Positions 7,112 through 15,958 are shown, numbered from the stretch's first letter. The stretch: DNA of 64,000 nucleotides from UBA7672 sp041166025 (GCA_041166025.1 JBEAMJ010000047.1:1-64000); one strand, 5' to 3'. Notes: a model not told the origin generated them from the letters alone. A program made the numbers and translations.

Positions 7112-8893
7112 CTAGGCCAGGGCGATATCCGCCACCTCGATCTGCACCTTGCCCGGTCCGCGCCATGTGTCCGGCCGCAATCGCCCTGCCACATGAATCG
7201 CCGCGCCGGCGCGGATCGCTTCGCCCTCTGGCCCGTCCGCCACGCGGAACGCAATTGCGCGCAATCGCGCGCCGTCCTCACCCTGCATGTCGAACGCCAC
7301 ATGGTTCTCGCCCACACGCCGCGCCCCAGCCGGCCGCACATTGGGCACGACGAACAGCGGCTCGGGCGCATTCGATCCGAAAGGCCCCAGCCGCTCGATG
7401 GTGTCCAGCAACGCGCCATCTGCCGCCCCCGGCGCCAGCGGTCCGTCGATCTCAAGAACACGCGCTTCTTCCAGCTCGAACGTCGCGTCCTGCGCCGCCG
7501 CCTCCATGTGATCGCGCAACTCGGTGAGCCGCGCCGGATCCATGCTCAGACCCGCCGCCATCGCATGCCCGCCGCCCGACAGCAGGAGCCCCGACTTCGC
7601 CGCCGCGCTCACCAACTCGCCAAGATTGACGCCCTGCACGGATCGCCCCGATCCACGCGCCACAGGTCCAAGCCCTTCGCCCCAACCGACAACAATCGCC
7701 GGCCGGTGAAACTTCTCCTTCAAGCGCCCCGCGACGATCCCGATCACACCAGGATGCCAGCCCTCGCCGCCCACCACGAGGATCGCCGCATCCGGCTTTG
7801 CAGCCAGCCGCTCCTCCACCTGCGCAATCGCCGCCTTTTGGATCGAGGCCTCGACCTCCTTCCGCTCCTGGTTCTGGAAGTGCAGCTTCTCCGCCAGCTG
7901 GATCGCCTCCGCGCGATCGTCCGTTGCCAGCAATTTTGCCGCCGTCCATGGGTCGCCGATCCGTCCGCCCGCATTCAATCGCGGCCCCAGCACGAAGGTC
8001 GCGTGGTAGACTGATTTCGGTGCCTCAATGCCTGCCACCTCGGCCAGCGCCTTCAGCCCCGCATTCTCCAGCCGCTCGAGAACCTTCAGCCCGCGCGTCA
8101 CCAGCGCGCGATTGACGCCTTTCAACGGCGCCATGTCGCACAGCGTGCCCAACGCAGCGAGATCGAGCCAGGTCATCGGATCGGGCAGCCCGCCCTCCGG
8201 CAGAACGCCGCGCTTCCGCGCCAGCCTGTTCAGCGCCGCGACCAGCACAAACACCACGCCCGCCGCCGCAAGAAAGCCGTGCCCCGACTTGCAATCCGGC
8301 CGATTGGGATTCACCAGCGCCAGTGTCGGCGGCGTACGCTCATCGTGCATCAGGTGGTGATCCATCACCACGACATCGAGGCCGATCTCGTTCGCGGTCT
8401 GCAGCGCCGCAATCGCTGCCGCCCCACAATCCACAGTGACGACCAGCTCCGCGCCCATCGCCTTCAACGCCCGGAACGCGCCCGGCGTCGGCCCGAAACC
8501 CTCGGTCAAACGATCCGGCACATAGAGGATGAGGTCTCGTCCCCACGCGCGAAAATAGCGCGAGAGAATAGCCGACGATGTCCCGCCATCGACATCATAG
8601 TCCGCGAACACCGCCACCTTCTTCCCGGCTATGATCGCATTGAGGATCACCTCCGCCGCCTTGTCCATGTCGGCGAAGGATGACGGATCGGGGAACAGAT
8701 CCTTCAGCGTCGGATTTAGAAAAAGCTCCGCCTCGTCCGGCTGCACGCCGCGCGAGGCGAGCAATCGTCCCACCAGATCAGGCTGCTTCAGCTTGCGCGC
8801 ATGCGCCAGCGCCAGCTGGTCATCGCTCGCCCGCTGCCGCCAGGCCTTGCCCGACAACGAGTTCGAAACGCCGAGAAAATGCGGAGCCTTCAT
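7112..8893 (-). CDS. recJ: single-stranded-DNA-specific exonuclease RecJ
   Basis: 593 residues. RecJ is a 5'-3' ssDNA exonuclease of recombination and repair. DHH-phosphoesterase motifs are in order: VAVFADYDVDG (about 94-104), VVTVDCG (151-157), VVMDHH (175-180), then the DHHA1 domain with LLSGGGHAMAAGLSM. The C-terminal OB-like region ends WRGPGKVQIEVADIALA, typical of RecJ. The metal ligands of motifs I to III are all present. The start at 8893 gives MKAPHFLGVS; a GTG 9 bases upstream is possible. Monocistronic between the PAP2-like gene and tRNA-Glu. Confidence 0.95.
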   Translation of the reverse strand: MKAPHFLGVSNSLSGKAWRQRASDDQLALAHARKLKQPDLVGRLLASRGVQPDEAELFLNPTLKDLFPDPSSFADMDKAAEVILNAIIAGKKVAVFADYDVDGGTSSAILSRYFRAWGRDLILYVPDRLTEGFGPTPGAFRALKAMGAELVVTVDCGAAAIAALQTANEIGLDVVVMDHHLMHDERTPPTLALVNPNRPDCKSGHGFLAAAGVVFVLVAALNRLARKRGVLPEGGLPDPMTWLDLAALGTLCDMAPLKGVNRALVTRGLKVLERLENAGLKALAEVAGIEAPKSVYHATFVLGPRLNAGGRIGDPWTAAKLLATDDRAEAIQLAEKLHFQNQERKEVEASIQKAAIAQVEERLAAKPDAAILVVGGEGWHPGVIGIVAGRLKEKFHRPAIVVGWGEGLGPVARGSGRSVQGVNLGELVSAAAKSGLLLSGGGHAMAAGLSMDPARLTELRDHMEAAAQDATFELEEARVLEIDGPLAPGAADGALLDTIERLGPFGSNAPEPLFVVPNVRPAGARRVGENHVAFDMQGEDGARLRAIAFRVADGPEGEAIRAGAAIHVAGRLRPDTWRGPGKVQIEVADIALA

Positions 8894-8956
8894 GAGAATC
8901 ACACCGGAACGTGTGACCGAAAGAGTCCCGGATCAAGCCCGGCACATTGCATCGAC

Positions 8957-9826
8957 TCAGTTGTAGGCCAGCGGCTTTGTGAGTTCGGCTTCTTTCGCGC
9001 ATGCGTCCGCATCGAGGGGAGCGGCCGAGGCGCGTGCGGTCTCAAGTTCGCGTCGCGCCTGATCAATCGCGTCACGATAGCCGGCCGAGCCCTGCAGAGC
9101 CGCGAACACGCCGGCGGCGTTTGTGCGCGCGGCCTCGACCGCGCTCATGTTGTGAAGGCCGCACACCACCCGGCTCTCGCCATACGCCCGCCCACGCGCC
9201 AGCACGTCATTCGCGCGCTCAGGCGCCAGCTGCGCCAAGACCAGTCCGGCCATCCAGCCGAGTGAGGCGTGGCCGGAGGGATAATCGAAGCTCGCCTCCA
9301 GCCCTGGCGACCGTGCGATGCAGATGTTGCCGGCATTGTGCATGAATGGACGGGTGCGCCGGTAGAGCTGCTTCGCAGCCTCCGCCGCCAGGCCGGCATC
9401 GATGGTCGTCCGTGCCAGGATCGACGCCAGGGTTGGTGCGTTCTCAGGCGTCAGCGCCACGCCCATCGAGCATGAGAAGCTCTCCAGGAGGTCGGCGGGA
9501 CGATAACTGTCGTCCGACTGCGCCATCTTCCACCGTTCGCTGCCTTCCAGCGCCCGCGTCTTCCGGAAAATCTCCCAGTCGAGCGTGTTGCGCGCCTCGC
9601 CCTCCTTCGGTGCGGGCGGGATCGTCGCAATCGCGTTCGGCGCGTCTTTCGGCGCCAGAAATCCTGCCGGTCGCACCGCTGGCGCCTGGGTCAGCTGGGC
9701 GCCCGCCATTGGTGTTTCAGGCGCAGGGCCTTTCGAGGTCGTGGCAACCCCGCCGACACACGCCACGAGTGCGGCAAGCCCGACAGCCAGCGCCGCATAC
9801 GTCCCCGCCTCGGCCTTGGGTCTCAT
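8957..9826 (-). CDS. PAP2/class A acid phosphatase-like protein with altered catalytic motif
   Basis: 289 residues with an N-terminal hydrophobic export segment (about 10-28). The three-part PAP2 signature is recognisable: motif 1 KQLYRRTRP (K152, R159, P160), motif 2 PSGH (183-186) and motif 3 SRVVCGLHNMSA (218-229). Class A bacterial acid phosphatases hydrolyse phosphomonoesters in the periplasm using the motif 3 His as nucleophile, with an Asp four residues later in charge relay. Here that Asp is Ala229 (codon GCG), where homologues read SDVEAG. The His (225) remains. The protein could be inactive or have low activity. Start at the ATG at 9826 avoids an implausible 200-residue extension. 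Confidence 0.8.
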   Translation of the reverse strand: MRPKAEAGTYAALAVGLAALVACVGGVATTSKGPAPETPMAGAQLTQAPAVRPAGFLAPKDAPNAIATIPPAPKEGEARNTLDWEIFRKTRALEGSERWKMAQSDDSYRPADLLESFSCSMGVALTPENAPTLASILARTTIDAGLAAEAAKQLYRRTRPFMHNAGNICIARSPGLEASFDYPSGHASLGWMAGLVLAQLAPERANDVLARGRAYGESRVVCGLHNMSAVEAARTNAAGVFAALQGSAGYRDAIDQARRELETARASAAPLDADACAKEAELTKPLAYN

Positions 9827-9937
9827 GTCCCATTCCCCTTGTCCTGCTTTCCTAGGACCGGACGCGGGGAGCGGCAAGCAACATTGCACGCAGGGCGCCC
9901 GGCATGTCAGGTTCGAAGCAAGACGAGGGTGACCAGG

Positions 9938-10669
9938 ATGATCGAACGCCAGCTCGACATTTCGACGGAGGACGGCGCTAGTACAACCTACATCGTCCAT
10001 CCGGATCGCGGCGGTCCCTTCCCCGTGATCCTCTTCCTGATGGACGCCCCTGCAATTCGCGAGGAGTTGCGCGACATGGCCCGGCGGTTCGCGACCTCGG
10101 GCTTCTATGTGATGCTGCCGAACCTCTACTATCGCGCCGGCGAGATGGAGCTGGGCCCGATGGACTTCGATCCGGCGAGCCCGTGGCGGAAGAAGATGAC
10201 CGACCTGATGAATTCGCTCGGCATCTCGATGATCATGTCCGATGTCGACGCGATGATCGCCTTCGCCGATGCCGACCCCGTGGCCGATGCGCAGGCCGTC
10301 GGCACGGTCGGCTACTGCATGAGCGGCCGCTTCGCGGTCTGCGCCGCCGGCCATCGCCCCGATCGCGTGAAGGCCACCGCCTCGATCTATGGCGTGAAGC
10401 TCGTGACCGACAGCGACAATAGCCCGCACCTGGTCGCTAAACGTTCACCCGCGGAATTCTACTTCGCCTGCGCAGAACGGGACCACTGGGCGCCGCAGGA
10501 GATGGTCGACCAGCTCAAGCGCGAACTCGTCGGCGCCCATGGCGAAGTGGAGCAGTATCCCGACACTGACCACGGCTTCGCCTTCCCGCAACGCCCGGCC
10601 TACCACAAGCTGGCGGCGGAACAACATTGGGAGCGGGTGCTTAGCTTGTTTGCCCGGAATTTGCGCTGA
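9938..10669 (+). CDS. dienelactone hydrolase family protein
   Basis: 243-residue alpha/beta hydrolase of the DLH family. The catalytic triad can be placed: Cys127 in VGYCMSGR, Asp182 in CAERDHWAP, and His212 in DTDHGFAFP. Classical DLH opens dienelactone to maleylacetate in chlorocatechol degradation, but many DLH-fold proteins act on other esters, and no aromatic-ring pathway is near. The start at the ATG at 9938 (MIERQLDIST) has a weak GACCAGG upstream. It is divergent from the PAP2-like gene, with a shared promoter region of about 110 bases. Confidence 0.87.
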   Translation: MIERQLDISTEDGASTTYIVHPDRGGPFPVILFLMDAPAIREELRDMARRFATSGFYVMLPNLYYRAGEMELGPMDFDPASPWRKKMTDLMNSLGISMIMSDVDAMIAFADADPVADAQAVGTVGYCMSGRFAVCAAGHRPDRVKATASIYGVKLVTDSDNSPHLVAKRSPAEFYFACAERDHWAPQEMVDQLKRELVGAHGEVEQYPDTDHGFAFPQRPAYHKLAAEQHWERVLSLFARNLR

Positions 10670-10683
10670 TCCCCAGTCCCCGC

Positions 10684-11049
10684 TTAGTACTCGAACAGCT
10701 TCCCATCGCGCTCCGCGCGTTTCCGCGCCGCCTCCAGGATATGCGCCGCCAGAACCTTCTTCGTCCCCTTGCCCTTCAGCATCGCAGCCGGATCGAGATG
10801 ATGGCGCTCGATCAACGCCCTCAACTCCTTCGCATCGAACTTCGCGAGCCGCACCTCGAAGGCAGCAGCGTCCTTCCTGAATTCGACCAGCGGATGGAAG
10901 TTATCGATTTTGCGCTCGGCAAGACGCTTGTCGGCAAGCTCCTGACCAAATTTCGCCAGCGCATCTTCCAGCTTCTTGCCGAATGCCGGATTGACTGCGG
11001 CTTCCTCCGTCACCACCTTGAAAAGACCTGACAAAGCCCGGTCGATCAT
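10684..11049 (-). CDS. conserved small protein of unknown function, downstream of a parA-like gene
   Basis: 121 residues, highly charged, with no signal or membrane segment. The C-terminal part (about 72-115), FDAKELRALIERHHLDPAAM followed by GKGTKKVLAAHIL, reads like a small helical DNA- or protein-binding domain with a helix-turn-helix feel. I do not recognise a named family. It starts 13 bases after the ParA-like gene ends, so the two are almost certainly co-transcribed, and it may be the partner of that ATPase. Confidence 0.7.
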   Translation of the reverse strand: MIDRALSGLFKVVTEEAAVNPAFGKKLEDALAKFGQELADKRLAERKIDNFHPLVEFRKDAAAFEVRLAKFDAKELRALIERHHLDPAAMLKGKGTKKVLAAHILEAARKRAERDGKLFEY

Positions 11050-11062
11050 TCGGCAGCCCCCT

Positions 11063-11917
11063 CTAGATCAATCCCGCTAGCTCGCGGAATTCCGCCGCAA
11101 AACATCGGATAACCTGTGCCGATGCGCCGTACTTCTGCTCCAGCGTACGCCTTTGTTCGGACCACTCGGCCGCCCTCGCGATCTGCTCGGCCTGCGGAAT
11201 GCGTGTGTCGAACACGTGGAACTGCTGCTTGAGCATTTCCGCCTCGCTGGCATGAAGCGTGTTATGCTGCTCGAACTTGGTGATCAGCGTCCAGATACGC
11301 TCGTCGGTGAAGCGCCGCTGCTCCATCGACCGCAGCGCGCGCTTGCGGAACGCGAAGATGCCGAGCCGGGAGACGTAGTCCGGAATTGTCGGGATTACGA
11401 TAAACTCGGAGAGTTCGATCGCCGCTTCCGCGAACATCGAGATGCCGGGCGGACAGTCGAAAAGAACAAGGTCATAGTTGTCGCCGACGCTCTCGATCGC
11501 CGAGCTCGTCAGGCGCGAGAAGCGGGCGTTGAGCTGGCGAATATCGAAGCCCTGGCTGACCCACTTCTCCAGCGCATGCCGCTCGATATAGCGAAACTCG
11601 GGCGTCGAGATCAGAAGATCGAGCGCCGGCTCGCCAGCAATGTCGCTCACGCGCGGCGCGATGAACTCGCGGAAGAAGCGCGGCTCGCCGCCATAGACGT
11701 ACTGATTGAAGTACTCGTCGATCGTCTGCCCGCCCTTGCGCAAGTCGATCCAACGGTCCTGCCCCGCCAGCATCATCGAGACGTTTGACTGCGGATCTAG
11801 GTCGATCACGAGGACGCGCATCCCCTCGCTCGCCAGCGTCTCGGCGAGGCTGGCCACGGTGGTCGACTTGCCAACGCCGCCCTTCATGTTGACGACGGAA
11901 ACCGTGCGCGGCGTCAC
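11063..11917 (-). CDS. ParA/MinD-family ATPase
   Basis: 284 residues, GTG start. The deviant Walker A box KGGVGKST (12-19) follows the N-terminal VSVVNM strand; Walker A' VLVIDLDPQSNVS and the VLFDCPPG Walker B-like region (about 150-157) complete the fold. ParA ATPases position plasmids, chromosomes or protein clusters. No ParB gene follows. The next gene encodes an unrelated 121-residue protein, so this is an orphan ParA, possibly a cargo-positioning type rather than the chromosomal segregation pair. C-terminal half is longer than minimal MinD-like forms. Confidence 0.88.
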   Translation of the reverse strand: MTPRTVSVVNMKGGVGKSTTVASLAETLASEGMRVLVIDLDPQSNVSMMLAGQDRWIDLRKGGQTIDEYFNQYVYGGEPRFFREFIAPRVSDIAGEPALDLLISTPEFRYIERHALEKWVSQGFDIRQLNARFSRLTSSAIESVGDNYDLVLFDCPPGISMFAEAAIELSEFIVIPTIPDYVSRLGIFAFRKRALRSMEQRRFTDERIWTLITKFEQHNTLHASEAEMLKQQFHVFDTRIPQAEQIARAAEWSEQRRTLEQKYGASAQVIRCFAAEFRELAGLI

Positions 11918-12005
11918 GGGCGCAACTCCCTTGATGCGTGGATGGATATCCGGGACGTCAAGGCCTCGTCCGGTTCGCCGCCCAGGTCAAGCAAGCCGCA
12001 TCGGA

Positions 12006-12353
12006 TTACTGTTCCGGCTGCGGGGCGGGGCGCTGCGATTCGGGCGGCAGAAAGGGGTTCGTCCCGGGTTCGATATAGATGAGCCCGAGTTCCTCGTTTT
12101 CGCGGGCGACGCGCTCCTCCTCGGCCTTGTTGAGCGCCTCGATACGCTTCCACTCCTTGGCCTGGCGCTGGCGTTCCATCACGCGCTGAATGCCCGCCTG
12201 CACCTCGGGGTCAGCCCACTGGTTGGGCAACACCCACACAGCGAACCCGACGATCAGCGCGACGCCGACGATCACGTAATTGAAGTACTTCCAGCCGAAA
12301 TTGATCGGCTTCCAGTACCTCGACGCTTTATCTTGGTGCGTGTCGTCGCTCAT
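12006..12353 (-). CDS. small single-pass membrane protein
   Basis: 115 residues. A short hydrophilic N-terminus precedes one transmembrane segment (YVIVGVALIVGFAVWVL, about 26-42). A charged helical stretch follows (RVMERQRQAKEWKRIEALNK, about 59-78), likely coiled coil, and then a Pro-rich tail. It lies one base after the glutathione reductase stop and so is probably in the same transcript. No family recognised. Confidence 0.7.
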   Translation of the reverse strand: MSDDTHQDKASRYWKPINFGWKYFNYVIVGVALIVGFAVWVLPNQWADPEVQAGIQRVMERQRQAKEWKRIEALNKAEEERVARENEELGLIYIEPGTNPFLPPESQRPAPQPEQ

Positions 12354-12354
12354 C

Positions 12355-13734
12355 TCAAACCGGCTTCAATTCTGGCGGCACGAACTTATCGCGCAGTGTC
12401 ACAAGTTCCTCTGCGATCGAGGGATGCAAAGCACAGGTGCGGTCGAAATCCGGCTTTGTCGCGCCCATCTTTACGGCGATCGCCACCGCCTGGATGATCT
12501 CTGGCGCGTCCGGTCCGACAATGTGCACGCCCACCACGCGCTCATCCTCGGCCCGCACTACGACCTTCATTAGCACACGTTCCTCGTCCCCGGTCAGAAT
12601 GTCTTTCATCGGCCGGAACCGGGTCTTGTAGATATCGACCCTGCCGAACTTCTGGCGGGCGTCAGCTTCCGAGAGGCCGACAATCCCCACCGGCGGCTGG
12701 GCAAAAACGGCATGCGGCACGCCGGCATGGTCGAACTGAGTCGGCATGTTCATGAACTCGGTCTGCGCGAACGCCTGTCCCTCGCGGATCGCCACGGGCG
12801 TGAGGTTCAGCCGGTCCGTCACATCGCCCACGGCGAAAATGTGCGGCACGCTGGCGCGCGAATAGTCGTCCACGACCACGGCGCCCTTGTCGTTGACCTT
12901 GACGCCCGCCTTGTCGAGACCCAGCCCGCGCGTGTACGGCTCACGTCCGACCGCGAACAGCACCTTGTCCGCCGTGACGCTCTCCCCATTGGACAACGCC
13001 ATCGACAGCTTGCCGCCCGCCTTCACGATGCGCGTGGGTGAAGCGTTGGTGATGACCTTCACGCCCTTGCGCTTGAGCTCGTCGTGCACATGCGTGCGCA
13101 CATCGTCATCGAAGCCGCGCAGCACCGTCTCGCCGCGATAGACGATGCACACCCGCGCGCCGAGACCGTTCATGATCGCCGCGAACTCCACCGCGATGTA
13201 GCCGCCGCCGACGATCACGATGTGACCAGGGATCGCATCGAGGTGGAACATCTCGTTGGACGAGATGGCGAGGTCGATGCCTTCCACATTCTTCGGCATG
13301 ATCGGCGAGCCACCCGTTGCGATCAGGATCTTCTGCGCCGTCACCGTGCGACCGGACGTCATCAGCTTCAGCGTATGCGCATCGACAAACTCGGCGCGCT
13401 CCTCGATGATCTCGACGCCGGCATTGCGCACGTTGCGCGCATAAATGCCCGACAGCCGGTCGATCTCGCGATGCATGCGGTCCATGAACAGGTTGTGGTC
13501 ATAGGTCGGCGTATCGACGCTCCAGCCATAGCCCTTGGCATGCTCGATCGCGCGGCCGAACTCGCTGGCGTAGACCATGTATTTCTTGGGGATGCAGCCG
13601 CGCACCACGCAGGTCCCGCCGGCCCGGTACTCCTCGGCGACGGCCACCTTGGCGCCGGCCATCGCCGCCAGCCGCGAGGCGCGCACCCCGCCTGACCCGG
13701 CCCCGATCACGAACAGATCATAGTCAAAGGCCAT
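12355..13734 (-). CDS. gor: glutathione-disulfide reductase
   Basis: 459 residues, the normal length. It reduces GSSG to GSH with NADPH in the cytoplasm. FAD-binding GAGSGGVRASR (11-21) is followed by the redox-active GGTCVVRGCIPKK (C42 and C47). The NADP domain has GGGYIAVEFAAIMNGLGA and a following YRGETVLRGFD, whose arginines favour NADPH over NADH. The C-terminal dimerisation domain carries the HPS motif (catalytic His) before IAEELVTL. Distinguished from lipoamide and mercuric reductases by the CVVRGC spacing and RGE/LRGF residues. It is followed by the small membrane protein. Confidence 0.95.
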   Translation of the reverse strand: MAFDYDLFVIGAGSGGVRASRLAAMAGAKVAVAEEYRAGGTCVVRGCIPKKYMVYASEFGRAIEHAKGYGWSVDTPTYDHNLFMDRMHREIDRLSGIYARNVRNAGVEIIEERAEFVDAHTLKLMTSGRTVTAQKILIATGGSPIMPKNVEGIDLAISSNEMFHLDAIPGHIVIVGGGYIAVEFAAIMNGLGARVCIVYRGETVLRGFDDDVRTHVHDELKRKGVKVITNASPTRIVKAGGKLSMALSNGESVTADKVLFAVGREPYTRGLGLDKAGVKVNDKGAVVVDDYSRASVPHIFAVGDVTDRLNLTPVAIREGQAFAQTEFMNMPTQFDHAGVPHAVFAQPPVGIVGLSEADARQKFGRVDIYKTRFRPMKDILTGDEERVLMKVVVRAEDERVVGVHIVGPDAPEIIQAVAIAVKMGATKPDFDRTCALHPSIAEELVTLRDKFVPPELKPV

Positions 13735-13798
13735 CAGGCGCCCCGGCGTGCTGCTGGGCCCTATCTAGGGTTTCGGAGGCGATGGCGGAAGTCCGCCC

Positions 13799-14164
13799 CT
13801 ACTTCACCACCAGCGGCCACGCCGGTCCCACGCCTGTCGCCGCCTTGCCCGGCGCGTCGGCGCGATAGGTGTAGAGCGGCTTGCCCTTGTAAGCCCACTG
13901 CTTGGCGCCATCGTCGCGCGTGATCACGGTCCAGTCGCCATCGTCCGCCGCGCCAGTCGCAGCGGCCAGCGGCGGCCATGCGTTCGCGCACGCGCCATTG
14001 CAGGCCGACTTGCCCGGCGTGCGATCGTTCGCAAACGTATAGAGCGGCTTGCCGTCCGGCGAGAGGAAGCTGCCGTCCTTCTCGGTGATCCCCGGCGGGC
14101 TCGCCCACGCGGCCCCGCCCATCGCCAGCACCGCCACAACCGCCAGACCTGCCATCACGCGCAT
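13799..14164 (-). CDS. COG4315-type exported repeat protein
   Basis: 121 residues from the ATG at 14164. A signal peptide ends at AWA-S (about 22). Two copies of the family repeat follow: FLSPDGKPLYTFANDRTPGKSACNGACANAWPP (about 33-65; shortened forms such as GKPLYTFANDR are diagnostic) and WAYKGKPLYTYRADAPGKA near the end. The CNGACAxxWPP motif places a Cys pair in the periplasm. Function in this family is unknown. A GTG three codons upstream is an alternative start. It lies between the DUF2059 lipoprotein and gor, all on the minus strand. Confidence 0.85.
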   Translation of the reverse strand: MRVMAGLAVVAVLAMGGAAWASPPGITEKDGSFLSPDGKPLYTFANDRTPGKSACNGACANAWPPLAAATGAADDGDWTVITRDDGAKQWAYKGKPLYTYRADAPGKAATGVGPAWPLVVK

Positions 14165-14236
14165 CGGAATCACCCCGCCAACAGGCGCACACCAGCGCCT
14201 GCAATCAAGGTACCACTCGCACGCTGGTGGGCAACG

Positions 14237-14764
14237 CTAGTTCGGCAGCACCATGCCGGGCGGCAGCTGCTGCGGCTCCGGCTGCGGCGGCGGGGCCGGA
14301 TTGGCCCCCGTCGGCCAGGCCGAGTTCACCTGGGCGACAGCCCGCGTCGCCGCTTCCTGCGCCAGCCCCTGCAGCTGCTCGCCCGCGGCGGCCAGGGCGG
14401 CCTGCTGCTTCTCCTGCACCGTCTTGGCGTATTTCGAGGTCAGCTGGTCGTGGAAGAATTCGAGTTCCTTGATGTTGAACTCGCGGGTCAGTCCCTCCAC
14501 CAGCGTCTTCCTGATTTCTGGAAGTTTTTCCTGCAGCTCGCGGCGCATGGCGAGGCCGATCTGGTTGACCTGGTCCTGCGAAACCGTGCCCTGATACATC
14601 AGGCCCTGAACCTGCTGCATGGCGATGCCGCTCAGGTCATCTTCCGTCAGCATCACGTCCGCGATCTTGCCCGCCAGCCGCTCCTCGCCCAGCGGCATGC
14701 CAACCGGCTGGCAGGCGGAAACCCCCAGCAGGGCGGCCGCAATCGCGGTTTTCCACAAGCTCAT
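14237..14764 (-). CDS. DUF2059-like lipoprotein
   Basis: 175 residues. The start at the ATG at 14764 gives a signal peptide with lipobox GVSAC. The mature part is mostly helical and resembles DUF2059: a MxxQxxxGLMYQGT segment, then the conserved LVEGLTREFNIKELEFFHDQL followed by TSKYAKTVQEKQ (the F-T/S-x-x-E-L-x-x-F/L-x-x-F-Y pattern). A Pro-rich C-terminal tail ends it. Function unknown. It follows rpiA by 80 bases on the same strand. Confidence 0.75.
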   Translation of the reverse strand: MSLWKTAIAAALLGVSACQPVGMPLGEERLAGKIADVMLTEDDLSGIAMQQVQGLMYQGTVSQDQVNQIGLAMRRELQEKLPEIRKTLVEGLTREFNIKELEFFHDQLTSKYAKTVQEKQQAALAAAGEQLQGLAQEAATRAVAQVNSAWPTGANPAPPPQPEPQQLPPGMVLPN

Positions 14765-14844
14765 CGTGTCTGTCCTGTCGGTATAGGCGGAGGATTCGGG
14801 CAGGCGTGTATCACCCGGCGCGGCCAAACCCTAGCGGTTTCGGC

Positions 14845-15543
14845 TTATCGGGCGTCCACGATCCGCGCGCCTGTCGCTTCCCCAACGATCACGCGGTCCG
14901 CCAGACCGATGAACAGCCCGTGCTCCACCACGCCGGGCAGGTCGTCCAGCAGCCGCGCCAGACCGGCCGGATCGGGGATCGCGCCACACGCCAGGTCGAG
15001 GATCATGTGCCCGCCATCGGTGCGCAGCAGGCTCTCGCCCGTCGCCATGCGCCAGGCAGAGGTCGCAGGCGGCAGACCGGCCTCCGCCATGCGCCGGTGG
15101 ATCCTGCGGCGCGTCAGCTCGGCCCCGAAACCATTGATCTCGACCGGGAGCGGAAACCGCCCCAGCTGCGCCACCTGCTTGGACGCATCCGCGATCACCA
15201 CCATCCGGTCGGAGGCCTCCGCGATGATCTTCTCGCGCAGCAAGGCCGCCCCACCACCCTTGATGAGGCTTAGGTCCGGGTCGAACTCGTCCGCCCCGTC
15301 GATCGTGAGATCGATGCGCTCCAGCTCGTCCGGCGAGACAATCCTGACGCCGAGCGAGCGCGCCAGCCGGTCGGTCGCCTCCGACGTTGGCGTGCCGACC
15401 ACTTTCAGTCCCGCCGCCACGCGCTCGGCGAGCAGCCGGACGAAAATCGCCGCCGTCGATCCAGTGCCGAGGCCGAGCACCATGTCAGGCTGCACCAGAT
15501 CGAGCGCGGCCTGCGCTGCATTGCGTTTGGAGACGTCCGACAC
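14845..15543 (-). CDS. rpiA: ribose-5-phosphate isomerase A
   Basis: 232 residues from a GTG at 15543 (MSDVSKRNAAQ). It interconverts ribose-5-phosphate and ribulose-5-phosphate in the pentose phosphate pathway. Motifs: LGLGTGSTA (24-32, phosphate binding), LTIDGADEFD (79-88, catalytic Asp pair), and LIKGGGAALLREK (93-105, catalytic Glu/Lys). The family's normal length and order are intact. The start lies 5 bases after the end of the DUF6489 gene, a pairing that recurs in alphaproteobacteria, so both are one operon. Confidence 0.95.
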   Translation of the reverse strand: MSDVSKRNAAQAALDLVQPDMVLGLGTGSTAAIFVRLLAERVAAGLKVVGTPTSEATDRLARSLGVRIVSPDELERIDLTIDGADEFDPDLSLIKGGGAALLREKIIAEASDRMVVIADASKQVAQLGRFPLPVEINGFGAELTRRRIHRRMAEAGLPPATSAWRMATGESLLRTDGGHMILDLACGAIPDPAGLARLLDDLPGVVEHGLFIGLADRVIVGEATGARIVDAR

Positions 15544-15548
15544 GGGGA

Positions 15549-15806
15549 TCAGGTCTTCTTCCCGGACGTGTCTCCCGACGCCGCGCGCGCGCCTGCTGAC
15601 AACATTTGCATGAAGCTGTCGGTCGCCTGTCCGCCCATCGAATACCACTGCTTGAGATAGAACTCCGGGCTCACCAGCTCGACATTCTGCTCGATGCGCT
15701 GCTTCACCGACGCCACCAGCGTCTCATTGATCGGCGAGACGTCCGGCAGGCCGAGGAAGGCGCGCGCCTCCTCCGGCGTGCAGTCCACCGTGATGTTGAG
15801 CTTCAA
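15549..15806 (-). CDS. DUF6489 family protein
   Basis: 85 residues from a TTG start at 15806 with AGGAG seven bases upstream. The N-terminus MKLNITVDCTPEEARAFLGLPDV and the central YLKQWYSMGGQATDSFMQML match the alphaproteobacterial DUF6489 family, typically found directly upstream of rpiA. The mid region EFYLKQWYS also recalls phasin-like or polyhydroxyalkanoate-associated helices, but no function is established. Confidence 0.85.
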   Translation of the reverse strand: MKLNITVDCTPEEARAFLGLPDVSPINETLVASVKQRIEQNVELVSPEFYLKQWYSMGGQATDSFMQMLSAGARAASGDTSGKKT

Positions 15807-15895
15807 GGCCAGACTCCTGTTCCCGCGTGCGCCAACATTCCACTACCCCGAAACCCTGACGCCGCCCTAACGGCGAATTGGCCCTTCTTTATTTC

Positions 15896-15931
15896 ATCCG
15901 GGTAGAATTGACTTCGTCATTTTACCCGGAT
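15896..15931 (+). promoter_or_regulatory. inverted repeat (ATCCGGGTA) upstream of the DUF2239 gene
   Basis: ATCCGGGTAGAAT at 15896-15908 and ATTTTACCCGGAT at 15919-15931 form a 13-base inverted repeat with 12 matches around a 10-base spacer, 28 bases before the ATG at 15959. The position and symmetry suggest an operator for a dimeric regulator acting on this promoter. No regulator gene is adjacent. Confidence 0.6.
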
Positions 15932-15958
15932 AATAACCCTGCCCCTGCAGGAGCCAAG

